From: Candidatus Coatesiibacteriota bacterium
GTDB taxonomy: Bacteria; JAFGND01
NCBI GenBank assembly: GCA_016927185.1
Contig: JAFGND010000006.1
Span: forward strand, 36,675-100,674
Length of the DNA: 64,000 nucleotides
Direction: 5' to 3'
The notes under the pieces are model-generated. The model searched no databases and was not told where the DNA came from. It saw nothing but the letters and a program-made list of their open reading frames with translations. The translations under genes were made by a program, and so were the position numbers. Positions within the stretch are counted from its first letter, which is position 1. The number at the start of each line of letters is the position of its first letter. Below, in pieces: positions 27,714 to 35,904 of the stretch.

Positions 27714-28577
27714 TTATCTCATTATGACAATTTTCTTAGTGTCAGCAATCTGATTATCTATTTCAAGCATTATGAAGTACAATCCTGCTGGAAATCTGCT
27801 ACTATTCAGGGTAAAATTCCTGTACCCGCTCTTATTTGCAAAACCGCTATACAAGAAAGTCTTTCTGCCTGTCATATCAACTGCAGTAAGTTTCACTTTT
27901 TTGCTGACATACTGCTCTGGAATATAATAGTCAATTCTTGCAGTTGTTCGAACTGGAACTGGATAAATTTCCAGTAAAGGTTTTGCAGGCTTGAAATAAG
28001 CAGAAGTTTTTTCATTATTGAAACCAGTGCTTTTTACAATTATTGCCCTTATCATCCATTCACCGCTTGAGTATGCTCTCCAGCCTCTTGATTTTTGATA
28101 CCAGTAAGAATGACCATCATTGCCTTGATCTACTCCTATGTATGGTGAATCTGGGGTATCCTGATCCCATTTCAGTACTAGCCAGAACTTGCTTCTGGAG
28201 CGGAATTCTGTCTTTGTAGTATCAAACTTCGCTTCATACCAAGCTGGAGTATCCGATCTATCTGGTATATTCATGGTTACACTCATTATATCAGTACTGT
28301 CAGGCAGACCATCTTTGTCTTTTCTCACTGCAGCATAACAAACAGTTCTTTCTGAGTTCTTCCCCCTGAGATAGAAAATAGCACTTTTAAGAAAATAAGT
28401 ATAATCAGGCATCTCGAATTGAATTGCCATCATGTTTTCGTCCCATTCAGAAGGATTAACTGTTGTCCATCTTTCTGCACTTCCATCATCATATTTAAGG
28501 GTATCCGGTCTTGCATATGCATTAATAGAGCTGACATTCATCAAGAATGCAAGCATAATGTTTGCCATCAGTAGCAT
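27714..28577 (-). CDS. Secreted protein with C-terminal sorting domain
   Basis: 287 aa. Signal peptide residues 1-21 (MLLMANIMLAFLMNVSSINAY). The central part, beginning DTLKYDDGSAERWTTV, has a beta-rich pattern common in secreted FCB proteins that open with a DDG/W motif. The last 85 residues (IYPVPVRTTARIDYYI, AVDMTGRKTFLYS, PAGLYFIMLE, KKIVIMR) form a type IX-like sorting tail. Strong AGGAGG ribosome site. Function unknown. Confidence 0.7.
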   Translation of the reverse strand: MLLMANIMLAFLMNVSSINAYARPDTLKYDDGSAERWTTVNPSEWDENMMAIQFEMPDYTYFLKSAIFYLRGKNSERTVCYAAVRKDKDGLPDSTDIMSVTMNIPDRSDTPAWYEAKFDTTKTEFRSRSKFWLVLKWDQDTPDSPYIGVDQGNDGHSYWYQKSRGWRAYSSGEWMIRAIIVKSTGFNNEKTSAYFKPAKPLLEIYPVPVRTTARIDYYIPEQYVSKKVKLTAVDMTGRKTFLYSGFANKSGYRNFTLNSSRFPAGLYFIMLEIDNQIADTKKIVIMR

Positions 28578-28849
28578 TGTTTCCTCCTTGTTTAATAAAC
28601 TGAAACTAGAAAAATGCTTTTATTAGTCAAGCTTCTATAAAGTATTCCTGCTTTTTTCACCATCTTTCCTCATGAACATATTTGATGCCAGTTATCAATG
28701 CTTTCAGATATAATATCACAATTTCTATAATTACTTGTCTAACAATAAATCAAGCGAATTTATTGATTTTCTTGTAACTGGTGAATCCTCAGTCTTGCAT
28801 ATGCTTGACACAAATATACCCTTTCAAGTCCCTTACTCAAGAAAACTTC

Positions 28850-29866
28850 ATGAAAATTGGAATTATAGGAATGCCTGGCAGTGGCAAAACCACTCTCTTT
28901 CAAGCGTTGACTGGACGGAAAATCCAAATGGCAACCAGAAAATCATATTCAATTGGTCAGGTAAAAGTACCGGACTCAAGACTTGAAAAACTTATTAATC
29001 TATATAAGCCCAAGAAAAGCACCTTTGCAGAAATAGTTTTTCTTGATTTCAATGAAGATGCAAAAGATTTTTTCAATCCACAGGTAATTGCACAAATAAA
29101 AGATTCTGATGCTCTGGTAGCAGTCCTGAGAGATTTCGCAAATCCACTTGCAGGTCAAGAAAAAGATCCAGTAAAAGAATGGCAAATATTGCAAAGTGAA
29201 TTCATGTTATCAGACCTGGAGATAATCGAAAGGAAGATTGAAAAGCTTCAGAAAGAAAGCAAAGCAGAATACAAGAAACTTACTGGTTTATTTGAAGACC
29301 TTAAAAGCTGTCTTGAGCAGCAGAAACCTCTCAGCGAGTTGAATTTGACAGAGGATCAAATCAATGATGTCAGTGGTTTCCGTTTCCTTACCCTTCTCCC
29401 TGTAATCAATGTCATAAATATTGAGGAAGAGAATATAAGGAACAAGAAAAGCTACTCGTTAAATGAAAAATATATAGAAATATGTGCAAAAATAGAGGCT
29501 GATATATCAGAGATGGAGCCTGAAGAAAGAAATGATTTCCTGAAAGAACTTGATATTGATGAACCTGCTGTAGATAAGTTTATAAAAGTGTGTTATGAAA
29601 AACTCAATCTGATAAGTTTCTTTACGGTTGGTCCAGAAGAAGTAAAAGCATGGACTATAAGAAAAGGAACAAATACTCTTGATGCTGCAGGAAAAATCCA
29701 CTCTGACATCAAGAGAGGCTTCATAAAAGCAGAGGTAATGAACTGGGAGGACATGATACAGTATGGTTCAGAGAGTGCATTAAAGGAAGCAGGAAAACTG
29801 AAGCTTGAAGGAAAGAATTATATAATTGAAGATGGAGAAATAGTGCATTACAGATTTAATGTGTAA
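28850..29866 (+). CDS. Divergent YchF/Obg-family GTPase
   Basis: 338 aa from the ATG at 28850, where the family begins (MKIGIIGMPGSGKTTLFQAL); the ORF opens 69 bp earlier but the added residues match nothing. G1 is GMPGSGKT in place of GLPNVGKS. The G3 region reads FLDFNED and lacks the usual DxxG. NIEE fits the NxxE G4 motif of YchF. The coiled-coil insert is at about residues 105-160, and the C-terminal TGS-like DUF933 domain (FFTVGPEEVKAWTIRKG; AAGKIHSDIKRGFIKAEV) is complete. YchF binds ribosomes and ATP; this paralogue is divergent. The last 11 bp overlap the ankyrin gene. The 272-bp gap before it (28578-28849) holds nothing I can name. Confidence 0.8.
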   Translation: MKIGIIGMPGSGKTTLFQALTGRKIQMATRKSYSIGQVKVPDSRLEKLINLYKPKKSTFAEIVFLDFNEDAKDFFNPQVIAQIKDSDALVAVLRDFANPLAGQEKDPVKEWQILQSEFMLSDLEIIERKIEKLQKESKAEYKKLTGLFEDLKSCLEQQKPLSELNLTEDQINDVSGFRFLTLLPVINVINIEEENIRNKKSYSLNEKYIEICAKIEADISEMEPEERNDFLKELDIDEPAVDKFIKVCYEKLNLISFFTVGPEEVKAWTIRKGTNTLDAAGKIHSDIKRGFIKAEVMNWEDMIQYGSESALKEAGKLKLEGKNYIIEDGEIVHYRFNV

Positions 29867-30932
29867 TGCTGTTTTCCTCTTCCTGCTCCATTTCAATATC
29901 AACACTAAGCTTGACTGGCTTTACTAACTCCTTAGCTCCTTTATTCTTGAGCATTTCGGAAATCACCCTGTTTTTATATGCTTGAGCTAATGAGAGTGCT
30001 GTAAAGTTGTCCTTGCTTACAATATTCACCTTGGCTCCTTTTGAAAGCAGAATTTCGACACATGTTTGATAATTATTATATGCAGATTTCATCAAGACAG
30101 TCCAGCCATATTTATCTTTTTCATTGAAATCTGCCCCTTTTCTAAGAAGCAAAGTAAATATATCTATATGCGAGACAGAATAATACAGTGCATTTCTTCC
30201 ATCCATGTCCTTCTCGTTTATCTTTGCACCCTTCTCAATTAAAGCCAATGTGATATCCTTGTGTCCAGCAAATGAAGAATACATCAAAGGTATCCACTTA
30301 TAATTATCCTTGTGGTTTATATTCGCACCTTTTTCAAGAAGTACCTCAACAACCTTATCACTGCCATAGAAAGAAGCCCAGCTCAATGCTGATCTTCCCC
30401 ATTCATCAACAGCATCTATCCTGGCGCCATGTTTCAGCAAAATTCCTGCCCCTTTTTCATCATTATTTGTAGCAGCGAAAATAAGTGGAGTTCTTCCTCC
30501 AACCATATATTTATCATTCACTTTCGGTGTTGTCTTATTTACATCAGCTCCCTTGCTTATCAAATATTCAAGTATCAATGGATTTTGACTGTCAAGTGAC
30601 ATCATCAGTGGATTTCTGCCCCATGAGTCGCTTGCGTTTATATCAGCTCCCTTCTCAACAAGATACTGAACTATCTTCAATTTCCCATAATTCACTGCCA
30701 GCATGAGAAAAGTTATTCCGTATTTAGTCCTGCCATTGACGTCTTTTCCGTCTTCCACCAGCTTCACAACCGACGAATAGTCATCTTTCTGAATTGCTTC
30801 TTCCAGCGTCAAATCAGGTTTTGTTTTCCATAAATCCACACTTACAGGTTCTTTTGCCATTACATCATCCCCATAAAAATGGAATATAATTGCAAATAAC
30901 AGCAGCATACTCATTATTCTAAAGAACTTCAT
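29856..30932 (-). CDS. Secreted ankyrin-repeat protein A
   Basis: 358 aa. Signal peptide residues 1-26, then seven to eight ankyrin repeats from about residue 60 (DGKDVNGRTKYGITFLMLAV, EKGADINASDSWGRNPLM, LLSKGAKVNIVSKDNFTALS). The tail ends in an acidic stretch. Paralogue of the next gene upstream on the minus strand, with the same repeat order. Start ATG has AAGGA 9 nt upstream. Likely periplasmic protein binder. Confidence 0.85.
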   Translation of the reverse strand: MKFFRIMSMLLLFAIIFHFYGDDVMAKEPVSVDLWKTKPDLTLEEAIQKDDYSSVVKLVEDGKDVNGRTKYGITFLMLAVNYGKLKIVQYLVEKGADINASDSWGRNPLMMSLDSQNPLILEYLISKGADVNKTTPKVNDKYMVGGRTPLIFAATNNDEKGAGILLKHGARIDAVDEWGRSALSWASFYGSDKVVEVLLEKGANINHKDNYKWIPLMYSSFAGHKDITLALIEKGAKINEKDMDGRNALYYSVSHIDIFTLLLRKGADFNEKDKYGWTVLMKSAYNNYQTCVEILLSKGAKVNIVSKDNFTALSLAQAYKNRVISEMLKNKGAKELVKPVKLSVDIEMEQEEENSITH

Positions 30933-30956
30933 ATAACTATTCCTTTCATGGTTTTA

Positions 30957-32024
30957 TTATTCAGAAGTATCTGGTGGAGAATTTTCTATTTCTTCAGTCA
31001 ACTTTCTTGCTGGAACAAGCTCTTTTGCCCCTTTCTTCTTCAGCATTTCAATGATATCTTTGTAACCATATGCCTGAGCCAGAGAAAGAGCCGTGAAATT
31101 ATTTTTGCTGATGACGTTTACATCAGCTCCTCTTGCAAGCAGCATTTCAGTGCAAGTTCTCTTGTCATTGAAAGCAGCTCTCATTAAAATGGTCCATCCA
31201 TGTATATCCTTTTTGCTTACACTGGCTCCCTTCTTCAGAAGCATTCTGAAAATATCTATATTACCTATAATTGCATAATTCAATGCTGTTCTTCCGCAGA
31301 TGTCCTGCTCATCAATTTTTGCACCTTTTTCGATAAGCATGTCAGCAATGTACTTGTTTCCTGCATAAGAGGCATACATCAATGGAGTCCATTTGTATTT
31401 GTCTTTATGATTAATATCAGCACCCTTGGAAATAAGATAATCAAGTACCAAGATACTGTTATCAAGCGCTGCCCAGCTTAAGGGTGATCTTCCCCATTCA
31501 TCTTTCACATTTATTTTTGCCCCTTTTTCCACCAAAATCATGATTGCTTTCAAATTATTGTATTGTGCAGCAAATATCACTGGTGTTTTCCCTCCAATTA
31601 CATAAGAATCTTCACCAGTAGGAGTAGATTTTTCTATGTCTGCTCCTTTGCTTATCAGATACTCAAGAATTGATGTATCTTCATACCACAAAGTATTTAT
31701 AATTGGAGTTCTTCCCCATTTATCTGCCTTGTTAACATCTGCTCCTTTTTCAATGAGAAGCTTTACAATTTCAATATCCCTGTAATTAACTGAAACCATG
31801 AGAAAAGTTGAGCCATAAGTTGTAGCCCCATTAACATCTGCACCTTCTTCAATGCACTGCAATGCAGCTGCATAATCTTTCTTAATAATAGCTTTTTCAA
31901 GCAGTTTATTCAAATCAGCTTTTGACAGATTGGAAGAAGACCCTTTTTTCTCTAAAGTGACTTGTGTAGCACTTAAAAAACAAGATACTATAAGTATCAA
32001 ACTGATTACAAGAAAGTATTTCAT
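30957..32024 (-). CDS. Secreted ankyrin-repeat protein B
   Basis: 355 aa from the ATG at 32024, which has AAAGGAG 8 nt upstream and starts a signal peptide (MKYFLVISLILIVSCFLSA). Earlier in-frame ATGs at 32030 and 32063 are worse placed. Eight ankyrin repeats follow (EGADVNGATTYGSTFLMV, EKGADVNKADKWGRTPII, DEWGRSPLSWAAL). Same layout as protein A, 24 bp downstream of it in the operon, so the pair arose by tandem duplication. Confidence 0.85.
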   Translation of the reverse strand: MKYFLVISLILIVSCFLSATQVTLEKKGSSSNLSKADLNKLLEKAIIKKDYAAALQCIEEGADVNGATTYGSTFLMVSVNYRDIEIVKLLIEKGADVNKADKWGRTPIINTLWYEDTSILEYLISKGADIEKSTPTGEDSYVIGGKTPVIFAAQYNNLKAIMILVEKGAKINVKDEWGRSPLSWAALDNSILVLDYLISKGADINHKDKYKWTPLMYASYAGNKYIADMLIEKGAKIDEQDICGRTALNYAIIGNIDIFRMLLKKGASVSKKDIHGWTILMRAAFNDKRTCTEMLLARGADVNVISKNNFTALSLAQAYGYKDIIEMLKKKGAKELVPARKLTEEIENSPPDTSE

Positions 32025-32148
32025 CTTCATATCTCCTTTATGAAAACAGCTTTTATTCAACAAATCCTGCTCAATAATTGCTTATGAATGCATCACTTTG
32101 TCAAGATAATAATTCATGAAAAGAAATCCTGTTCTATTGATTGTTGTT

Positions 32149-34293
32149 TTATTCAATATCCTCTTTATTACTTTTCATAATATTCAGCAAAACAGGTAAT
32201 TCTATTGTTTTGATACATACTCCAGATTTATGAGCAGTTTCAATATTTATCTGCATTTCATATAAACCTTCAGAAGCAGCTTCAGATAATTTCAGATGAT
32301 GGACAAAACAATGGGATGCGGATATTTTCTGAATGGTTACTGGACTGATTCCCTTGTTGAAATAGAAGCTCCAGTCCTGAATAACATATTTATCTTTCAG
32401 GAGACTTATCTTAAGCTTGGATTGAGGATCAACTCGCTTTTGTAAATCCCAGGAAGTAATCAGTTCAATAACAGAATCAGGTAAAATCCTGATTGAATAA
32501 CCAGTAAGTTTGGCTTCACCGAAATCATAATCAGTTTCTTTAATACTGCATTTGTCTTTCTTCTTGAATAAGATATTCAGCTGCTCTTCATTTACATGCG
32601 AGTCATTTTTATAAGAAAAATCGTATATGAAATATTCAGCACCTGTAGCAGTTTTTCCTTGTTTGGTAATTTCCTTGTTTTCAATTATCTTGTTAAAAAT
32701 CTCAGAATCTATCTCTTTAAAATCCCCAGAATATATCAGATATCGGATTTTATCTTTAAATATATTCTTGTTATTCATTTCTCCATTCAAGGAATAAACT
32801 GTGAAATCATCTTGATAAAGAAGATTAACATGAAGACCATCTGCTGCATTTGGAATAAGATTTATAATATGGAATTTTTGTCTTCCTCCCAGAATTAAAT
32901 CAGCTCCTTCCATATTTTCTGGTGTTTTTGCCATATCAGGAGCAAGTTCTACAATATACTTGAAACCCTCTTCCTTATATCTTTTTATCTCATCTTTATT
33001 TGGGAATCTATTAATTCTCTCCCCGCATCTGTCTGCATGATATAGAAATATGGGAGGTCCACCATCAATGGATATTGGTCTGTCTAATAAAAGTATGGAG
33101 CCAGATGTATATGATGTCTTGAACAAATTTGCGAGTAAATGAAGATTCCCGTAAGGTTTGGTTTTAGGTAAAGGGACATAATGGCACCAAATGAAAAACA
33201 AGATAAAAGTGGCTAATAATATACATCTTAAGACCTTTTTATTGTTGAATGCAACAAAACCTGTAAGAGACAATAGAAGAAGTGAGATATAAATATACTG
33301 GTAGTGATAATAGTCATGGATTTGTGCTGCTCCTCCCAGTATTGCTGCAAGTATCAATTGGGATAGTAAAAGTACTCCGAATGCTCTTATCTGCTTTTTC
33401 AATAAGGAAAGAATCAAGCATGCTATTATGACAGGTAAAAACCAGACTGGATAAATCTGATGGAAAATTATTTTACCTAGTTTGCTCCAGAATTCACTGC
33501 TTTTCAATAAATCCAGACTGATCCACCTATTTATCTTTGTATCCCATAAATGCATTGTAACATGCTGCTTGCTAAGATAGTACGCATATATATGCCAGAG
33601 GCTTACAGGGATTGCGGATAAGAGGGAAACCAAGCTTTTGTATCTCAATTTATTCCATAACAAGACGACAGGAAATACAATTAGGGGTAATGCAGTTGTC
33701 TTGGATAGAAAAGCAAAAGAAGAGAAAAGAATTGAACCTATAAGATATGCTTTTTCAGAGTTTTTATTATATTGACAGGCAAACCATATGGCAATTATTG
33801 AAAAGGAGATTGCAAAAGATTCTGGCATGAATGATACATCATAATAAATAACAACAGGATGAAGTGCAAGTCCATATAAAACAAACAGGGCAGAATAATA
33901 TCCTGTAATCCTTCTTGATAAATCCAGTGCAAATATAAGTCCAATCAAAGCTGCAATAAAACTTGCAATTCTTCCTGTTCTTGATGAAAACGAAAAAAAC
34001 TTGCCTGCTATTGCAACAGTATATGGATACAAGGGTGATTCCATCTCCACAATTTGGGGTGTTGCTCCTGCAGTATTTATCATGGGTTTCAGTGGATTCA
34101 TTCCGTATCTTGTGAAATTCCTTGCTATTGTTGCTGTATCGCATTGCCTGAAAGCATGAAGTCCATATAATTCTTCATTCATGAAAGATATTCTTGGTTT
34201 TACCCAAAAGATAAAACCTGGAATGAAAAGTATTACTGCAATTATGTATCTGTGTTTTTTAATCAAACCAGCAATATAATTAAGTTCATTCAA
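32149..34293 (-). CDS. Membrane glycosyltransferase, ArnT/PMT (GT-C) type
   Basis: 714 aa. About 11 membrane helices in residues 15-390, then a 320-residue mostly soluble domain. The first periplasmic loop, NEELYGLHAFRQCDTATIARN, carries the acidic and Arg residues expected at the GT-C active site, followed by EMESPLYPY. Starts at a TTG (34291-34293) with AGGA 9 nt upstream. It would use a polyprenyl-phosphate sugar to modify a glycolipid or protein outside the inner membrane. The acceptor is unknown. Confidence 0.75.
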   Translation of the reverse strand: MNELNYIAGLIKKHRYIIAVILFIPGFIFWVKPRISFMNEELYGLHAFRQCDTATIARNFTRYGMNPLKPMINTAGATPQIVEMESPLYPYTVAIAGKFFSFSSRTGRIASFIAALIGLIFALDLSRRITGYYSALFVLYGLALHPVVIYYDVSFMPESFAISFSIIAIWFACQYNKNSEKAYLIGSILFSSFAFLSKTTALPLIVFPVVLLWNKLRYKSLVSLLSAIPVSLWHIYAYYLSKQHVTMHLWDTKINRWISLDLLKSSEFWSKLGKIIFHQIYPVWFLPVIIACLILSLLKKQIRAFGVLLLSQLILAAILGGAAQIHDYYHYQYIYISLLLLSLTGFVAFNNKKVLRCILLATFILFFIWCHYVPLPKTKPYGNLHLLANLFKTSYTSGSILLLDRPISIDGGPPIFLYHADRCGERINRFPNKDEIKRYKEEGFKYIVELAPDMAKTPENMEGADLILGGRQKFHIINLIPNAADGLHVNLLYQDDFTVYSLNGEMNNKNIFKDKIRYLIYSGDFKEIDSEIFNKIIENKEITKQGKTATGAEYFIYDFSYKNDSHVNEEQLNILFKKKDKCSIKETDYDFGEAKLTGYSIRILPDSVIELITSWDLQKRVDPQSKLKISLLKDKYVIQDWSFYFNKGISPVTIQKISASHCFVHHLKLSEAASEGLYEMQINIETAHKSGVCIKTIELPVLLNIMKSNKEDIE

Positions 34294-34459
34294 ATGATCA
34301 ATCCTGCTTCTTAAAATACTTCTCTTGATGTTAAGAGAATGCTATGTCTTTGTCCCTTCTGTTAGGGGGATTTATCTTCTTATTGATTTATTATCAAATC
34401 ATCAATTCTCAATAAATATCAAGAAGATAGAATGCTTTCTTGTCAAGAGAAACATTTGC

Positions 34460-34488
34460 TTGACAAAATTATACCTGGTATATATAAT
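34460..34488 (+). promoter_or_regulatory. Consensus sigma70-type promoter
   Basis: TTGACA (34460-34465), 17-bp spacer, TATAAT (34483-34488): both boxes are perfect. It ends 35 bp before the DUF362 gene start. Confidence 0.8.
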
Positions 34489-34523
34489 ACAGACTTCAAA
34501 CCTTTATGAAAGGGAGAAAAATA

Positions 34524-35879
34524 ATGAAAAACAAGAAATTATCAAGAAGAGATTTCCTTCAGGCTTCAGCTTTGGGAATTTCTGCCCTGGCAGGATCTTC
34601 AATACTGTTTTCAAAACGGCTTGAAGCTTTCAGCAAAATTTCACTAGCAAAGGGCAAATTACCTGCAGGAAATACAATGCCGGGAAAGATAAGAATTTGC
34701 ACAGATCCAAACATTTCCTCTGATTATAATGGAGATATAAACAAGGAACTTGTCCAGAACGCTTTTGATCAATGCATGAGAGCTCTCATTCCAGGGAGAA
34801 CACCTGAACAAGTTCTGGAATACCTGATGCCAAATCTGAAAACCAATACAAAAATCGTTTTCAAGATAAATCTTTTCTCACAATGTGATACAAGATGGGA
34901 GGTAGCAAGAGCATTAGTATACAGGCTTTCAAGATGCCTTAACAATACTTATGACGTAAGTAATATAATAATTTGTGATAATCATATTCCTTTCGAACAT
35001 GGATATTATGAGTCTGAATTCACATTTAATGGCAGAACTCCAACTCTTGCTGGAAATAATGGTGGAGAATCGAATGTCTTCCCATTACCAGATTATACAG
35101 ATACTTTCTCACTTGGACAGTTTTTTGTAGATGCAGAATATATTTTCAATCTACCTGTAATAAAGGATCACAGTCAATACGCAATTACCGGAAGCCTGAA
35201 AAATCATTTTGGATCATGTAATCCCCCGGGAATATGCGGCTCAAACAACCCATATACCAATATCTTATATCTGAATGCAGACAGTCATATCAAACCCAAG
35301 ACTGTTCTCATAGTTGCTGACATGATAAGAGGTGTCTGGGATGGAGGACCTGGAGCTGCCCCTCAGAGATGGAATACATTTGAAAATCATACTCCAAACA
35401 GCATCATGGTTTCAACTGATCCAGTCACTAGTGACTACTGGTACAGATATTATATAAACAGGGAGAGAACAGAAAGAGGTTATAGCGAACAACAGGATCA
35501 ATACATTGAAGAAGCGAGTCAATCACCATGGGAGCTTGGTATAAGTGATCCTGGCCAGATGGATATGGAAGGAGTTGATCCAAACGGTTTTGAAGAAAAA
35601 AGATCTGCAAAGATAATCCCTGAGAAAATCCAGATGCTTTCAAATCAACCAAATCCATTCACACATCAAACTGAAGTAAGATTTATACTCAAGGAAGCAG
35701 GTGACGTAGAAATAAATATCTTCGATATAAGAGGAAGACTAATTTTGAAATCAAAAAAGAAATTTAATACAGGATATAACGGTTTTTTGTGGAAACCCAA
35801 AGGAATCCATCCTGGAATATATACCGTTGAGCTAAAGCATAAATATTTTTCATTAGTAAGATTAATTACTAAATTGTAA
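34524..35879 (+). CDS. Tat-exported DUF362 protein with C-terminal sorting domain
   Basis: 451 aa from the ATG at 34524 (GGGAG 8 nt upstream). Twin-arginine signal: LSRRDFLQASALGIS, residues 6-20. The body follows DUF362 proteins: VFKINLFS, VSNIIICDNH, AEYIFNLPVIKDHSQYAITGSLKNHFG, and MVSTDPVTSDYW. These proteins may bind a cofactor or metal after folding in the cytoplasm. The last 85 residues (NQPNPFTHQTEVRF, INIFDIRGRLIL, HPGIYTVELK) are a FlgD/type IX-like tail. Driven by its own consensus promoter. Confidence 0.8.
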   Translation: MKNKKLSRRDFLQASALGISALAGSSILFSKRLEAFSKISLAKGKLPAGNTMPGKIRICTDPNISSDYNGDINKELVQNAFDQCMRALIPGRTPEQVLEYLMPNLKTNTKIVFKINLFSQCDTRWEVARALVYRLSRCLNNTYDVSNIIICDNHIPFEHGYYESEFTFNGRTPTLAGNNGGESNVFPLPDYTDTFSLGQFFVDAEYIFNLPVIKDHSQYAITGSLKNHFGSCNPPGICGSNNPYTNILYLNADSHIKPKTVLIVADMIRGVWDGGPGAAPQRWNTFENHTPNSIMVSTDPVTSDYWYRYYINRERTERGYSEQQDQYIEEASQSPWELGISDPGQMDMEGVDPNGFEEKRSAKIIPEKIQMLSNQPNPFTHQTEVRFILKEAGDVEINIFDIRGRLILKSKKKFNTGYNGFLWKPKGIHPGIYTVELKHKYFSLVRLITKL

Positions 35880-35904
35880 TTATTAGAAATAAAGTGAATA
35901 CAAT

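Noticed and set aside
28781..28849. Upstream start of the YchF-like gene
   Set aside because: The 23 extra residues do not fit the family and no ribosome site precedes this ATG.
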